A DNA stretch of 43,368 nucleotides, from positions 1 to 43,368 of the forward strand of contig CAIVDO010000131.1 of NCBI GenBank assembly GCA_903904665.1. Direction: 5' to 3'. The DNA is from an uncultured Actinomycetes bacterium. GTDB taxonomy: Bacteria; Actinomycetota; Actinomycetes; Nanopelagicales; Nanopelagicaceae. Each line of letters opens with the position of its first letter. Position 1 is the first letter of the stretch. The notes under the pieces were generated by a model. The model searched no databases, was not told the DNA's origin, and saw only the letters and a list, made by a program, of their open reading frames with translations. Positions 1 to 10,508 of the stretch are shown here, in pieces. The position numbers were made by a program, and so were the translations under genes.

Positions 1-126
1 ATGCAGGCTTTGGCTAAGCGTGTCAACGGACGTACTGCGCCAGCTGGTGTTACAACACCTGTTGAATCAGTTTCAGCTGATCGCCGCGGTCCACGTAATC
101 AACCAAAACGCAAACATCGCAAATAG
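1..126 (+). CDS. secF: C-terminal end of a probable SecF translocase subunit (5' end outside window)
   Basis: An open frame enters from the left edge and ends at TAG 124-126. Only about 41 residues are visible. They form a polar tail ending in a basic stretch (RNQPKRKHRK). Such Arg/Lys/Pro-rich cytoplasmic tails are common on actinobacterial SecF, and secD-secF normally lies directly upstream of rel (sometimes with apt between). The call therefore rests mainly on position. No membrane segment of SecF is in view, so another membrane protein with a basic tail is possible. The ATG at position 1 is just the window edge, not a claimed start. The stop lies 10 nt before rel, so the two are probably co-transcribed. 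Confidence 0.5.
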   Translation: MQALAKRVNGRTAPAGVTTPVESVSADRRGPRNQPKRKHRK

Positions 127-136
127 TTCTCGCTAA

Positions 137-2299
137 ATGGATACTTTGATTGCACCAGTTATTAGTGCGCTCAAAGAACACCATGCAACGAATAGTTTTG
201 ATGATGTTGAGCGTGCATTTCTAGTTGCCGAGAAAGCCCATGAGGGTCAATTTCGAAAATCCGGTGATCGTTATATAACGCATCCAGTGGCAGTGGCCAG
301 TATCTTGGCAGAGCTCGGACTCAACTCAGAGACAATCATCGCCGCACTTCTACATGACACAGTAGAAGACACTTCCTATTCACTTAAAGAACTACGCCAT
401 GATTTTGGTGATGAGATTGCTGGACTTGTTGATGGAGTTACTAAGTTAGACAAACTAACGTATGGCCCAACTGCAGAAGCTGAAACAGTTCGCAAAATGG
501 TGGTTGCAATGTCTCGGGATATCCGTGTGCTTGTAATTAAGTTGGCAGACCGCCTCCATAACGCTCGCACATGGAGATTTGTTTCATCAGAAAATGCTGA
601 ACGCAAAGCACGTGAAACTTTAGATATTTATGCACCCCTTGCTCATCGCTTGGGAATGAATGCAATCAAGTGGGAGCTCGAAGATCTCTCATTCGAAGTC
701 CTTGAACCAAAGAAGTTCGAGGAGATCTCTCGTCTCGTTGCAGAACGTTCACCTTCGCGCGACAAGTTGACTCATGATGTCATCGAAGTGGTCACAACCG
801 ATCTTGATGCAGATGGAATAAAGGCAACAGTTACCGGACGCAAGAAACATTTCTTCTCGGTGTATCAAAAGATGGTCGTCAGAGGACGTGAATTCAACGA
901 CATCTATGACTTAGTGGGAATTCGAGTCTTGGTTGAAGATGTGCGTGACTGTTACGCGGTTTTAGGTGCGATTCATGCTAGATGGAGTCCAGTACCAGGG
1001 CGATTTAAAGATTACATAGCTATGCCGAAGTTCAACTTATATCAATCACTGCACACAACGGTTATTGGACCAACCGGTAAAGCTATTGAGATACAGATTC
1101 GAACATATGACATGCATTCACGTGCAGAGTTCGGTATCGCAGCCCATTGGAAATACAAGCAGGGACATGAAAATAATGAAAGCTCTCCAGAGATGTTGTG
1201 GTTGCGCCAGCTCCATGAATGGCAGAAGGAGACTGAAGATCCATCAGAGTTCCTAGAGGCGTTGCGCTTTGATTTGGGATCACCTGAGGTATTTGTCTTT
1301 ACGCCTAAAGGCAGCGTTGTAGCCCTACCTGGTGGATCAACTCCAGTGGACTTTGCATTCTCAGTACACACCGACGTAGGCATCAGGTGCGCAGGGGCGA
1401 AAGTAAATGGACGTTTAGTTCCACTTGAATCTAGGTTAAATAATGGCGATGTGGTGGAGATCGTTACTAATAAAGGTGAACATGCCGGGCCTAGTCGCGA
1501 TTGGCTCAACTTTGTTAAAAGCCCACGTGCTCGTTCAAAGATCAAAGCTTGGTTTAGTAAAGAGCGCCGCGAAGAGGCGATAGATGCAGGTCGCGAATCC
1601 ATTGCACGTCAAATGCGAAAAGCTGGATTGCCATTACAGAAAATCTTTGCTGGTCACTCTCTCCTTGAATTAGCTCATGAGCTGCGATATCCAGATATTG
1701 ATGCCTTGTATTGCGCTGTCGGTGATGGGCATGTCTCTGCTGCATCGATTATCGATAAGTTGGTGGTGGCATTAGGTGTTGAGGATTCACATCCAGAGCC
1801 AACGATGGATATTTTTCCTACGCGCATGCCAACCACGCGTAGGTCAAGTAATGCAATTGATGTAGAAGGTGCCGATGATGTTTTAGTCAAGCTTGCACGT
1901 TGCTGCACACCAGTTCCTGGGGATGCCATCATGGGTTTCATAACTAAGGGGAGCGGAGTATCAATCCACCGCAACGATTGTATTAATGCCGCAGATTTGC
2001 TTCGAAATCAAATTGATCGCATTGTGAAAGTCTCATGGCGCATAGGATCATCCAGTATTTTCTTAGTCAACATTCAAGTTGAAGCACTTGATCGCGCATC
2101 ACTTTTGGCAGATGTAACTCGCACACTTTCAGATCAACATGTCAATATCTTGAGTGCATCTGTTAGTACGTCAAAGGATCGAACGGCGATATCACGTTTC
2201 ACATTCGAAATGGCTGATGCAACGCATTTAGATGCCGTGCTTGCTGCAGTGCGCAATATTGAAGGTGTGTACGACGTTTATCGCACCACTAACAACTAG
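137..2299 (+). CDS. rel: Bifunctional (p)ppGpp synthetase/hydrolase Rel (long RSH)
   Basis: Makes and degrades the alarmone (p)ppGpp in the stringent response, bound to ribosomes in the cytoplasm. The 720 residues have the full RSH order. The HD hydrolase domain has its catalytic pair at about 73-74 (HDTVEDT). The synthetase domain runs from about 230 to 340 (GRKKHFFSVYQK, then EIQIRT at 318-323). A TGS domain spans about 384-445, followed by a Cys-containing conserved region (RCCTPVPGD) and a C-terminal ACT domain. The RFKD motif at 289-292 is the RxKD signature of bifunctional Rel enzymes, as opposed to the ExDD of synthetase-only RelA (known for the family). The hydrolase looks intact. No Shine-Dalgarno precedes the ATG, only 10 nt after the previous stop. 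Its TAG stop interlocks with the stop of the opposing DUF349 gene. Confidence 0.96.
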   Translation: MDTLIAPVISALKEHHATNSFDDVERAFLVAEKAHEGQFRKSGDRYITHPVAVASILAELGLNSETIIAALLHDTVEDTSYSLKELRHDFGDEIAGLVDGVTKLDKLTYGPTAEAETVRKMVVAMSRDIRVLVIKLADRLHNARTWRFVSSENAERKARETLDIYAPLAHRLGMNAIKWELEDLSFEVLEPKKFEEISRLVAERSPSRDKLTHDVIEVVTTDLDADGIKATVTGRKKHFFSVYQKMVVRGREFNDIYDLVGIRVLVEDVRDCYAVLGAIHARWSPVPGRFKDYIAMPKFNLYQSLHTTVIGPTGKAIEIQIRTYDMHSRAEFGIAAHWKYKQGHENNESSPEMLWLRQLHEWQKETEDPSEFLEALRFDLGSPEVFVFTPKGSVVALPGGSTPVDFAFSVHTDVGIRCAGAKVNGRLVPLESRLNNGDVVEIVTNKGEHAGPSRDWLNFVKSPRARSKIKAWFSKERREEAIDAGRESIARQMRKAGLPLQKIFAGHSLLELAHELRYPDIDALYCAVGDGHVSAASIIDKLVVALGVEDSHPEPTMDIFPTRMPTTRRSSNAIDVEGADDVLVKLARCCTPVPGDAIMGFITKGSGVSIHRNDCINAADLLRNQIDRIVKVSWRIGSSSIFLVNIQVEALDRASLLADVTRTLSDQHVNILSASVSTSKDRTAISRFTFEMADATHLDAVLAAVRNIEGVYDVYRTTNN

Positions 2300-3594
2300 T
2301 TAAACTCAGCTAGGCCTTTGAGAGCTTCTTCTAACCACACTTTACGAGCTGCTGCTGATTCACTGGCTTCGGCAGCCTTCTTGGCATTGCCTGCAGCTAG
2401 AGATTTTGCCGCCACCTTCTCGTAGTTTTCAATTGATTCGCTCAGTTGCTTAACTACTTCGCTAGCACGGGCCTTTGCAGCAGGGTCAGTTTTACGCCAG
2501 ATTTCAGCCTCTGCCTCTTTGATTGTGGTTTCAACTGCATGGACACGTGCATCAAGAGTTGCGCGCTTATCGCGATGTGTCATGCCAATCTTGCTCCAAG
2601 CATTGAGATGTTCGCGTAATGCTTTCTTAGCATGATCTAGATCGGCGATAGGAAGAAGCGCCTCGATCGCAACAACTAACTCTTCACGCTTTGCAAGGTT
2701 AGTGGCCATTGTTGTGTCACGCTTTTCAAGGTCGGCGTTTTTAGCCGTGAAAAATTGATCCTGCGCAGCTTTAAAACGCGCCCACATCTTTGCATCATCG
2801 CTTGGCTTACCGCGTCCGGCAGCTTTCCAAGAATCCATAAGGGTCTTAAAGCGCTTAGCTGTAGGAACCCACTCTGTGGAAGTTGCAAGTTTTTCTGCCT
2901 CTTCAATGATCGCCTTCTTAGCATCTACAACGGTTTTTTGAACTGATTCAAGGGCTGCAAAGTGGGTGCGACGGCGCTTATCAAACTTATTTCGAGATGA
3001 TGAAAAACGCTTCCATAGATCAGCATCGGCCTTCTTATCTAGACGAGGCGCAGATTTCCATTCATCGAGCAGTACCTTGAGGCGATCGCCGGTAACTTTC
3101 CAACTTTCAGAAAGAGCCAAGCTCTCGGCTTCAGCAACAATCTTTTCCTTCTCGATGAGAATTTGCTCACGGCGCGCAGCTTTAGCAGCACCTTCGGCAG
3201 CTTTTTTGGCTTCATATGCTTCACGGTGGCCCTCGATTAGTGGCTCGATCTGTTCAACTGATGCAGAGAGAGCATCAAGATCGCCTACGCCGTTGAGTTC
3301 CTTAACTTGCTCGCGCAACTTCTTAACTGCTGCATATGCATCCGATGGAACTAGCGCGCCACTTTTAATTCGGGCGGCAAGTAGTGCAACTTCTGCTGCA
3401 AGTACTTCAAATTTACGCACGAAGTAGGCCAATGCCTCTTGCGCTGTTTTACCAGGATACGAACCCACTGCTTTTTCACCGGAGGATGTACGTACAAAGA
3501 CAGTTCCATCTTCGGCCACGCGGCCAAATGCTGATGGATCTCCGATCAGTGCGGATGCTGCACTAGCTTGATGTGTTGGATTGAATTCGCTCAT
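2296..3594 (-). CDS. DUF349 helical-repeat protein
   Basis: The protein has 432 residues, rich in Lys, Ala and Glu, with almost no predicted beta structure. It carries at least three DUF349-type repeats, each containing a W-x-x-A/I-G or similar core followed by a basic helix: around 160-210 (LLDEWKSAPR ... LWKRFSS), 240-290 (LMDSWKAAGR ... MWARFKAAQ) and 315-355 (LNAWSKIGM). The family's molecular role is poorly defined, so I assign none. An ATG at 3594 has GAAAGGAA upstream on the minus strand. The gene converges with rel, and the stop codons of both overlap in the palindrome CTAG (2296-2299). A DUF349 gene next to rel is a recurrent actinobacterial arrangement, which may hint at a link to translation or stress, but this is inference. 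Confidence 0.85.
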   Translation of the reverse strand: MSEFNPTHQASAASALIGDPSAFGRVAEDGTVFVRTSSGEKAVGSYPGKTAQEALAYFVRKFEVLAAEVALLAARIKSGALVPSDAYAAVKKLREQVKELNGVGDLDALSASVEQIEPLIEGHREAYEAKKAAEGAAKAARREQILIEKEKIVAEAESLALSESWKVTGDRLKVLLDEWKSAPRLDKKADADLWKRFSSSRNKFDKRRRTHFAALESVQKTVVDAKKAIIEEAEKLATSTEWVPTAKRFKTLMDSWKAAGRGKPSDDAKMWARFKAAQDQFFTAKNADLEKRDTTMATNLAKREELVVAIEALLPIADLDHAKKALREHLNAWSKIGMTHRDKRATLDARVHAVETTIKEAEAEIWRKTDPAAKARASEVVKQLSESIENYEKVAAKSLAAGNAKKAAEASESAAARKVWLEEALKGLAEFN

Positions 3595-3701
3595 GGTGTA
3601 GTTCCTTTCAGCGCGTTGTTCTTATCTAGAACGTCGCTATCAGTGTGCGTGCTCACTCAAGGCGCACCTTGGATGAGCGTGAATCGTGCGGAGGTAAAAG
3701 G

Positions 3702-3767
3702 TACCCTGTCTTGGTGTGTGAGCGTCAATCGCTCCCATTTTTGAGCGTATGCGAAGGGGTAAAAGCG
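3702..3767 (+). promoter_or_regulatory. Candidate promoter and leader of the metallo-hydrolase/hisS operon
   Basis: TACCCT at 3702-3707 fits the actinobacterial -10 consensus TAnnnT and would start a leader of about 54 nt. The leader contains a small hairpin (GAGCG, 5-nt loop, CGCTC, 3720-3734) and a clear Shine-Dalgarno (AAGGGG at 3755-3759 region) before ATG 3768. No convincing -35 box is visible. The rest of the 173-nt divergent spacer (3595-3767) should also hold the DUF349 promoter, which I could not place. Confidence 0.35.
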
Positions 3768-4430
3768 ATGCTTGTCGACTCTTTTGCTGCGCCAATGTAT
3801 GCCACTAACTGCTGGGTAATAGCGCCAGGCCCAGGCAGTGAATGCGTAGTAATTGATCCTGGGATGCCTGATGTCTCTGTGATGTTAGATGAGATTGTAA
3901 AGAAACACTCGCTTAAGCCAGTGGCAGTTATTGCCACGCATGGCCATCTCGATCACACCTTTTCTATACAACCTATAGCCGATGGATACTCGATTCCCGC
4001 CTACATTCACTCTCTAGATCGCTTTGCGCTGGCTCACCCTGAACGCATTCACGGGCCAGAATTTGTAGCGACATTATCGGCTATGGAGTTTGCCGAACCA
4101 GGCGATGTAAGAGAATTGCGCAATGAGGAAGTCGTCGAGCTTGTGGGCATGAAATTTAAAGCCATCCACGCACCTGGACACACCGCTGGTTCGCTGGTCT
4201 TTGTTGTTGACGATGAATTATTAATCAGCGGCGATGTTCTCTTTGCTGGTTCGATTGGTCGCACTGATACGCCGGGCGGATCAGCCGAAGCGATGGAGAC
4301 AACTTTGCGCAAGAAAATCATGCCATTACCAGATCACTTAAGGGTGTTGCCTGGGCACTATGAAGAGACGACTATGGCGGCAGAGAAGAAAAATAATCCA
4401 TATTTGACTGCGCTCAAAGGGCGTTACTAA
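3768..4430 (+). CDS. Metallo-beta-lactamase-fold hydrolase (glyoxalase II-like)
   Basis: A 220-residue MBL-fold protein. The metal-binding motif HxHxDH is present as THGHLDHT at about residue 55, followed by HAPGHTAGS, the [13 protein letters not shown] segment and a C-terminal LPGHYEETT, which together supply the usual His/Asp ligands of the binuclear metal site. Size and motif spacing resemble glyoxalase II-like hydrolases (hydroxyacylglutathione hydrolase class), but the thiol substrate cannot be read from sequence; actinobacteria use mycothiol rather than glutathione. I chose ATG 3768 over an upstream in-frame ATG at 3645 because AAGGGG lies 7-8 nt before it and the protein homology begins there. 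The stop overlaps the hisS start (TAATG). An MBL gene just before hisS is conserved in actinobacteria. Confidence 0.88.
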   Translation: MLVDSFAAPMYATNCWVIAPGPGSECVVIDPGMPDVSVMLDEIVKKHSLKPVAVIATHGHLDHTFSIQPIADGYSIPAYIHSLDRFALAHPERIHGPEFVATLSAMEFAEPGDVRELRNEEVVELVGMKFKAIHAPGHTAGSLVFVVDDELLISGDVLFAGSIGRTDTPGGSAEAMETTLRKKIMPLPDHLRVLPGHYEETTMAAEKKNNPYLTALKGRY

Positions 4431-5680
4431 TGGCTGGGAAGAAAATTGCCGCGCCAAAGGGCGTCAGTGAATATTTTCCACCGCGATCTGCAGCCTTTGA
4501 ATTTGTTCGCGACTGTTTAATCAACCCAGCGAAAAATGCGGGTTATCAATTAATCGAGCTTCCAGTCTTTGAAGACACAGAGTTATTTACTCGTGGTGTT
4601 GGTGAATCAACTGATGTTGTCTCAAAAGAGATGTACACATTTCTAGATCGTGGAGATCGCTCCATTACCTTGCGTCCTGAAGGAACGGCCGGAGTAATGC
4701 GTGCAGTAATCGAACATGGATTAGATCGTGGGCAACTTCCTGCAAAACTTTGGTACTCCGGTCAGTTCTTTCGGGCAGAGCGTCCGCAGGCTGGTCGCTA
4801 CCGTCAGTTCTATCAAGTGGGTATCGAAGCAATCGGCTTAGATGATGCCGCCATTGATGCTGAAGTGATTGCAATTGCAGATGCTGGTTTTAAGGCTATA
4901 GGTCTTACTCAATACCGTTTAGATATAACTAGTTTGGGTGATGCACAATCGCGTGCGGCACATAGAGTGGATTTATTGAACTTTATTGCAAAGATGAATC
5001 TCGATGAAGCAACCTCAGCGCGTGCTGCCATTAATCCATTGCGCCTATTTGATGACAAGCGCCCAGAGATATCAAAGGCAATGGAAGATGCGCCGCTACT
5101 GATGAATTACCTCAGCGAAAGTTCGCGTCAACATTTTGAGCAAGTAAAGAAGTACTTGGATGTTTTGGGGATTTCATATGTCCTTAATCCACGTATGGTT
5201 CGCGGGCTTGATTACTACACAGGCACAACTTTTGAATTTGTACATGAGTTACTTGGTGCTCAATCTGGAATTGGTGGGGGAGGCCGTTACGACGGCCTTA
5301 TGGCCGAACTTGGTGGCCAGGCCCTTTCTGGTATTGGTTTTGGTTTAGGTGTAGATCGCGCACTTCTTGCCGCGCAGGCCGAAGGTGTAATTAGCCAAGA
5401 GTCATTTGTCTCAGATTTATTTATTATTCCACTGGGCGAACGTGCAAAGGAAAAGGCTTTACAAATCGCTTCTGCATTACGAGCTGGCGGCAAAATCGTT
5501 GAAATTTCCTTTGGAGATCGCGCCCTTAAAGGGTCGATGAAGGGCGCCGATAAGAGTGGTGCGCGATATGTCGTCGTCCTAGGTGACTCTGAAATCACAA
5601 GTGGCACGGTTGAAGTAAAAGAGATGAAAACCGGTGCTACTTCATCAGTTAAGATTGACTCATTAATCAGCGCACTTTAG
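4430..5680 (+). CDS. hisS: Histidine--tRNA ligase
   Basis: Charges tRNA-His with histidine. This class II synthetase has 416 residues, the usual bacterial size. Motif 2 is visible as [17 protein letters not shown]. The histidine-specific signature is seen as [13 protein letters not shown] and [10 protein letters not shown], and motif 3 as [15 protein letters not shown]-terminal anticodon-binding domain fills about the last 90 residues. ATG 4430 overlaps the stop of the upstream hydrolase by one base (TAATG), implying translational coupling. aspS follows after 23 nt, so this is the second gene of a long synthetase-containing operon. Confidence 0.96.
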   Translation: MAGKKIAAPKGVSEYFPPRSAAFEFVRDCLINPAKNAGYQLIELPVFEDTELFTRGVGESTDVVSKEMYTFLDRGDRSITLRPEGTAGVMRAVIEHGLDRGQLPAKLWYSGQFFRAERPQAGRYRQFYQVGIEAIGLDDAAIDAEVIAIADAGFKAIGLTQYRLDITSLGDAQSRAAHRVDLLNFIAKMNLDEATSARAAINPLRLFDDKRPEISKAMEDAPLLMNYLSESSRQHFEQVKKYLDVLGISYVLNPRMVRGLDYYTGTTFEFVHELLGAQSGIGGGGRYDGLMAELGGQALSGIGFGLGVDRALLAAQAEGVISQESFVSDLFIIPLGERAKEKALQIASALRAGGKIVEISFGDRALKGSMKGADKSGARYVVVLGDSEITSGTVEVKEMKTGATSSVKIDSLISAL

Positions 5681-5703
5681 ATGTAGGGATGTAGAAGGCA
5701 ATT

Positions 5704-7455
5704 ATGTTAAGAACTCACGATGCAGGCTCATTGCGCAAATCCGATGTCGGGACCACAGTTACTTTGGCCGGTTGGGTTTCACGCCGTCGTGATCATGGCG
5801 GAGTTGCCTTTATCGACCTTCGCGATGCCTCTGGCTCAGTTCAGGTTGTTATTCGCGATGAAAATCTAGCTGGATCTCTTCGCGCAGAGTGGTGTCTACT
5901 TATCACTGGTGAAGTTCTAGCCCGCCCTGAAGGAAATGAAAACCTTAACCTTCCAACAGGTGAAATTGAAATTATGGGCGACACGGTTGTAGTCCTGAGT
6001 GAATCAGCGCCTTTACCTTTCCCGATTGATTCAGGAAATGACTCTGAGATCAGCGAAGAAGTTCGTTTGAAGTATCGCTACCTTGATCTGCGTCGTGAAA
6101 AGCCTGCAGCAAACCTGCGACTTCGTTCTAAAGTTACTTCAACAATTCGCCGTGTAATGGAAGATGAAGCTTTCCTTGAGATCGAAACCCCGTATCTAAC
6201 GCGTTCGACTCCTGAAGGAGCACGCGACTTTTTAGTTCCGGTTCGCCTACAGCCAGGTAGTTGGTATGCCCTACCGCAATCACCCCAGCTCTTTAAGCAG
6301 TTACTGATGGTGGCTGGCATGGAAAAGTATTACCAGATTGCACGTTGTTTTAGAGATGAAGATTTCCGTGCAGATCGCCAACCAGAGTTCACACAATTAG
6401 ATATTGAAATGTCCTTTATTGATCAAGAGGATATTTTGGCCGTTGCAGAAAAGATTGTTGCTCGTATCTGGAAAGAGGCAGTTGGATACACAATCCCACT
6501 ACCACTGCAACGCATGACATATGCAGATGCAATGTCTCGATACGGCTCTGATAAACCTGATCTACGTTTTGGTTACGAACTAACGGAACAGACGGCATAT
6601 TTCGCGCAAACAACTTTCCGAGTATTTCAAGCTGCCTATGTTGGAAGCGTTGTTATGCCTGGGGGAGCGGGCTCACCACGACGTGAACTTGATGCTTGGC
6701 AGGATTGGGCAAAAGCACGCGGCGCCAAAGGACTTGCATACATTCTTGTTAATGAGGATGGAACTCTTGGTGGTCCAGTTGCTAAAAATATCTCTGAGCA
6801 AGAATGCGCTGGAATTGCAGCGGCAGCTGGAGCAAAGCCAGGTGATGCGATTTTCTTTGCGGCAGGAGAACGAAGTGCTTCACAAAATCTTCTTGGTGCA
6901 GTTCGCTTAGAGATAGGCAAGCGTTGCAATCTCATTGCATCCGATAAGTGGGAGTTCTTGTGGGTTGTTGATGCCCCAATGTTTGAGCCAACAGATAACG
7001 GTGGATGGACTGCGGTTCACCACCCATTTACCGGACCAAAACCAGAGTTTGCTAAAACATTTGCTCAAGATCCAGCATCGGCCCTTGCTTATGCCTATGA
7101 CATCGTTCTTAATGGAACTGAGTTAGGTGGAGGATCAATCCGTATCCATGATCGCCAGATCCAGAAAGATGTATTTAATGTTATTGGCTTAAGTGATGAA
7201 GAAGCACAGAGTAAGTTCGGCTTCTTGCTCGAGGCATTTAACTATGGCCCTCCTCCACATGGTGGAATCGCACTAGGGCTCGATCGTGTTTGTGCTTTGT
7301 TGACTGGATCAGATTCGATTCGCGAAGTTATCGCTTTTCCAAAGACTGCAAGCGGTGGAGACCCCTTAACTGGCGCCCCAACTCCTATTACTCCGGCGCA
7401 ACGCAGGGAGAGCGGTATTGATGGCGCTCCTAAAGCAGCGCCTCAGGTAGGCTAA
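5704..7455 (+). CDS. aspS: Aspartate--tRNA ligase, probably non-discriminating (Asp/Asn)
   Basis: Charges tRNA-Asp, and likely also tRNA-Asn with aspartate. The 583-residue bacterial-type class II enzyme has an N-terminal OB anticodon-binding domain, motif 2 ([19 protein letters not shown]), the bacterial GAD insertion and a C-terminal motif 3 ([14 protein letters not shown]). Two positions known to separate discriminating from non-discriminating bacterial AspRS are His31 (RRRDHGG) and Gly77, which aligns by eye with Lys85 of E. coli. Both have the non-discriminating state. If correct, Asn-tRNA would be completed by GatCAB amidotransferase, which is not in this window. AGAAGG lies 6 nt before ATG 5704. 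The C-terminus is a Pro/Ala-rich tail typical of actinobacterial AspRS. Confidence 0.95.
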   Translation: MLRTHDAGSLRKSDVGTTVTLAGWVSRRRDHGGVAFIDLRDASGSVQVVIRDENLAGSLRAEWCLLITGEVLARPEGNENLNLPTGEIEIMGDTVVVLSESAPLPFPIDSGNDSEISEEVRLKYRYLDLRREKPAANLRLRSKVTSTIRRVMEDEAFLEIETPYLTRSTPEGARDFLVPVRLQPGSWYALPQSPQLFKQLLMVAGMEKYYQIARCFRDEDFRADRQPEFTQLDIEMSFIDQEDILAVAEKIVARIWKEAVGYTIPLPLQRMTYADAMSRYGSDKPDLRFGYELTEQTAYFAQTTFRVFQAAYVGSVVMPGGAGSPRRELDAWQDWAKARGAKGLAYILVNEDGTLGGPVAKNISEQECAGIAAAAGAKPGDAIFFAAGERSASQNLLGAVRLEIGKRCNLIASDKWEFLWVVDAPMFEPTDNGGWTAVHHPFTGPKPEFAKTFAQDPASALAYAYDIVLNGTELGGGSIRIHDRQIQKDVFNVIGLSDEEAQSKFGFLLEAFNYGPPPHGGIALGLDRVCALLTGSDSIREVIAFPKTASGGDPLTGAPTPITPAQRRESGIDGAPKAAPQVG

Positions 7456-7459
7456 CAAC
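7448..7459 (+). promoter_or_regulatory. Leaderless-type -10 box for the DUF948 gene
   Basis: TAGGCT (7448-7453) matches TAnnnT and is followed by exactly 6 nt and then ATG 7460. No Shine-Dalgarno is present. It sits inside the last codons of aspS, its final T being the first base of the aspS TAA stop. This suggests an internal promoter giving a transcript that starts at or next to the ATG. No clear -35 box. Confidence 0.45.
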
Positions 7460-7819
7460 ATGGGTCCAGGTGGAGTTGCAACGATAATCGCTAGCTGCGC
7501 GCTGATGATTATTGCGCTAGCTGTTGCATATGTAATTATTCGTGTTGGCCGTTTAATAGATGAAGCGAAAGCTTCCCTAAAAACACTCACTGATGAAACA
7601 GCACCTCTGATTGATGAGGTCAACACAACAGTGACTCTTATCAATGGACCGCTCAAGAGCATTAATCGAATCACCAAGAACGCTGAAGATCTCTCCGATA
7701 AGGTAAATGAAGCTACAACTTCTTTTATGAGCAAGAATGGATCGGCAGTTAAAGTTGCTGGAGCCCTCCTATCTGCTGCATCGATGAAGAAATCTCGATC
7801 CAAGAAGAAGGCTGAGTGA
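7460..7819 (+). CDS. DUF948 membrane-anchored protein
   Basis: A 119-residue protein with one N-terminal membrane segment (about residues 7-28, VATIIASCALMIIALAVAYV) followed by an amphipathic helical stretch and a Lys-rich tail (KKSRSKKKAE). This is the layout of DUF948 proteins, which in actinobacteria are regularly found between aspS and alaS. Its function is unknown; a single anchor with a coiled-coil-like cytoplasmic part suggests a scaffold role, but this is speculation. It starts 4 nt after aspS and ends 9 nt before alaS. Confidence 0.85.
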   Translation: MGPGGVATIIASCALMIIALAVAYVIIRVGRLIDEAKASLKTLTDETAPLIDEVNTTVTLINGPLKSINRITKNAEDLSDKVNEATTSFMSKNGSAVKVAGALLSAASMKKSRSKKKAE

Positions 7820-7828
7820 TCCTCACAA

Positions 7829-10501
7829 GTGGAATCCGCCGAGATCCGTTCGCGCTGGCTGCGCTTCTTTGAATCAGATAACCGTCAAGGGTTAACGCAT
7901 ACAGTTGTTCCATCGGCCTCATTAATTGCTGATGATCCCAATCTGCTTCTGGTTAACGCCGGCATGGTTCCTTTCAAGCCCTACTTTTTAGGTGAAGTCA
8001 CTGCACCGTATAAACGTGCAACATCAGTGCAAAAATGCGTACGTACTTTAGATATCGATGAAGTTGGAAAGACAACTCGTCACGCCTCTTTCTTTCAAAT
8101 GTGTGGAAACTTTTCCTTTGGGGACTACTTCAAAGAAGGTGCAATTACCTTGGCATGGGAGTTACTGACCCGCCCGATTAACGATGGTGGTTATGGTTTC
8201 GCGCAAGATCGTTTATGGGTAACTGTCTATTTAGATGATGATGAAGCTGCAGATATTTGGCACACCAAGATTGGCGTTCCTAAAGAGCGCATTCAACGCC
8301 GGGATATGGAAGATAACTTCTGGTCAATGGGAGTTCCGGGGCCGTGCGGTCCTTGTTCAGAGATTTATTACGATCGTGGCCCTGCATATGGCGCCGAAGG
8401 CGGACCGATTGCAGATGAGAATCGTTACATGGAAGTGTGGAACCTCGTCTTTATGCAAAATGAGCGCGGAGTTGGTTCTGGGAAAAATGATTATCCAATT
8501 CTAGGTGAGCTACCAGCAAAGAGTATTGATACTGGTTTAGGTTTAGAGCGTATGGCAGCACTATTGCAGGGCGTAGAAAACATCTATGAAATTGATACAA
8601 CGATGCAGATTCTCACTAAAGCATCACAACTAACAGGTGTTAAGTATGGTTCATCGGAGAAATCAGATGTTTCTCTTCGCATCATTGCAGACCATGCTCG
8701 CACTTCGGCGATGCTTATCGGTGATGGTGTCACACCAGGTAATGAAGGCCGCGGTTACGTTCTTCGCCGCATGATGCGCCGCACAATTCGTAACATGCGC
8801 CTGCTTGGTTCTATGGATCCAATCATGTCTGAATTAACTATTGCGGCAATTGGAGCAATGGGTCCGCAGTACCCAGAGTTAGTAAGTGATTCACAGCGAA
8901 TTCTTTCAGTGAGCGTGTCTGAAGAAGAGAGTTTTTTGCAAACACTCAAGAGCGGTACTCAGATTTTTGATGTTGCTAGTGAAGCCCTTAAAAAGAGCAA
9001 GAGTTCAGTTTTACCTGGCGAAGATGCATTTAAGCTTCACGATACTTATGGTTTTCCTTTTGATCTAACCCTAGAAATGGCGCGCGAAGAGGGCCTTGAA
9101 GTTGATGAAGATGGCTTCCGCCGTTTAATGAAAGAGCAAAAGGATCGCGCGAAAGCTGACTCGAAAGCAAAAAAGAGTGGGCACACAGATCTCTCGGTCT
9201 ATCGCCAAGTTGCTGATAAGAGCGGTAAATCTGAGTTCATTGGGTATTCGCACTTATCCAGTGAGTCAAAAATCAATGCGATATTAGTTGATGGCGCACT
9301 TGTCGGATCGGCCGATGCTGATCAAGAGGTAGAAATTGTTTTAGATCGCACACCGTTCTATGCAGAAGGTGGCGGGCAGTTAGCCGATGGCGGAACAATT
9401 ACATTAGCTAACGGTGCAGTAATTGAGATTGATGATGTGCAAACTCCTGTTCCCGGAGTCTTTGTTCATAGAGGTCGTGTACTCAGTGGTTGCGCAGAAA
9501 ACGGTTCTCACGCTGCGGCAACTATCGATATCGAACGCCGCCATGCGATTTCACGCGCACACACTGCTACACATATGGTTCATAAAGCATTCCGTGAACT
9601 TCTCGGAGAAACGGCTACGCAAGCTGGATCTGAGAACTCACCTGGGCGTTTTCGTTTTGATTTCCCGGCTACTGGCGCCGTTCCCGCATCAGTTCTCAAT
9701 GATGTTGAATCACGAGTTAACACCTTGCTTTTAGATAACTTGGAAGTAACTGCCGAGGTAATGTCACAAGATGCAGCCAAGAAGCTTGGCGCAATGGCAT
9801 TGTTTGGCGAGAAATATGGAGATCAAGTTCGTGTGGTGAGTGTTGGCGATTGGGCACGCGAATTATGCGGTGGTACTCACGTCTTGCGTTCAGGCCAATT
9901 AGGTGTTGTAAAACTACTCAGCGAATCTTCAATTGGAGCTGGCGTACGCCGCGTTGAAGCCCTTGTGGGTGTAGATGCTTATAAGTTCCTTGCGCGTGAA
10001 CATATCCTGCTGAACTCACTGACTGAAATCATTAAAGGTGCTCGTGTTGAAGAGCTACCAGAGCGCATCAACTCTTTAATTAACTCAATGAAAGAGATTG
10101 AGAAAGAACTTGGTTCTTTGCGCTCTGCCCAGGCGATGTCTCAAGTTGGCGACATTGCTAAGACAGCAACTGTCATTAATGGAACTACAGTTATTACAGC
10201 GCTTTTAGGTGATGGTATTTCTGGCGATGACTTACGAAAAATCGCCCTCGAACTGCGTAACGGAGCAGCGAACTGCGTTGTAGCACTTGTCAGTGTTAAT
10301 GATTCCAAGCCAGTTTTAGTAGTTGCGGCAAGTGATGGTGCTCGCGCCGGTGGCGTTAAAGCTGGAGCTTTGGTCAAGATCGGATCAACAGTTCTTGGCG
10401 GTGGCGGTGGCGGAAAAGATGATTTTGCCCAAGGCGGAGGAAGCGATGCTGCACAATCAATGGAGGCCTTAGCTGCCATTTCTCAAGCTCTCGTTGGATA
10501 A
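7829..10501 (+). CDS. alaS: Alanine--tRNA ligase
   Basis: Charges tRNA-Ala and edits Ser/Gly mischarging. The 890 residues have the full bacterial layout. The catalytic core has [12 protein letters not shown] and [18 protein letters not shown] near the N-terminus. The editing domain has the zinc ligands HTATHMVH (HxxxH) and CGGTH. The C-Ala/DHHA1 domain has a Gly-rich segment ([15 protein letters not shown]) that is characteristic of the family. The start is GTG 7829; no Shine-Dalgarno is seen, and coupling to the DUF948 gene 9 nt upstream is likely. Its end overlaps the longer TTG-start version of ruvX, but not the start I prefer. Confidence 0.96.
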   Translation: MESAEIRSRWLRFFESDNRQGLTHTVVPSASLIADDPNLLLVNAGMVPFKPYFLGEVTAPYKRATSVQKCVRTLDIDEVGKTTRHASFFQMCGNFSFGDYFKEGAITLAWELLTRPINDGGYGFAQDRLWVTVYLDDDEAADIWHTKIGVPKERIQRRDMEDNFWSMGVPGPCGPCSEIYYDRGPAYGAEGGPIADENRYMEVWNLVFMQNERGVGSGKNDYPILGELPAKSIDTGLGLERMAALLQGVENIYEIDTTMQILTKASQLTGVKYGSSEKSDVSLRIIADHARTSAMLIGDGVTPGNEGRGYVLRRMMRRTIRNMRLLGSMDPIMSELTIAAIGAMGPQYPELVSDSQRILSVSVSEEESFLQTLKSGTQIFDVASEALKKSKSSVLPGEDAFKLHDTYGFPFDLTLEMAREEGLEVDEDGFRRLMKEQKDRAKADSKAKKSGHTDLSVYRQVADKSGKSEFIGYSHLSSESKINAILVDGALVGSADADQEVEIVLDRTPFYAEGGGQLADGGTITLANGAVIEIDDVQTPVPGVFVHRGRVLSGCAENGSHAAATIDIERRHAISRAHTATHMVHKAFRELLGETATQAGSENSPGRFRFDFPATGAVPASVLNDVESRVNTLLLDNLEVTAEVMSQDAAKKLGAMALFGEKYGDQVRVVSVGDWARELCGGTHVLRSGQLGVVKLLSESSIGAGVRRVEALVGVDAYKFLAREHILLNSLTEIIKGARVEELPERINSLINSMKEIEKELGSLRSAQAMSQVGDIAKTATVINGTTVITALLGDGISGDDLRKIALELRNGAANCVVALVSVNDSKPVLVVAASDGARAGGVKAGALVKIGSTVLGGGGGGKDDFAQGGGSDAAQSMEALAAISQALVG

Positions 10502-10508
10502 TCACTTT
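10497..10508 (+). promoter_or_regulatory. Leaderless-type -10 box for ruvX
   Basis: GATAAT (10497-10502), one base off the classical TATAAT, is followed by exactly 6 nt and then ATG 10509. It overlaps the alaS stop. The geometry matches that seen at seven other starts in the window. It supports ATG 10509 over the upstream TTG 10494 as the ruvX start. Confidence 0.4.

Noticed and set aside
1042-1602. Long antisense reading frame within rel (186 codons)
   Set aside because: It is a shadow of the rel codon pattern, has no recognisable domain and no plausible start; the same applies to the other antisense and out-of-frame ORFs.
3720-3741. Hairpin GAGCG-TCAAT-CGCTC followed by CCATTTTT as an intrinsic terminator
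   Set aside because: The stem is only 5 bp and lies just upstream of the hydrolase ribosome site with no gene to terminate on the plus strand; a leader hairpin is more likely.
3645-3767. N-terminal extension of the MBL hydrolase from ATG 3645
   Set aside because: The extension has no recognisable family sequence, covers the promoter and leader, and a good Shine-Dalgarno precedes ATG 3768.
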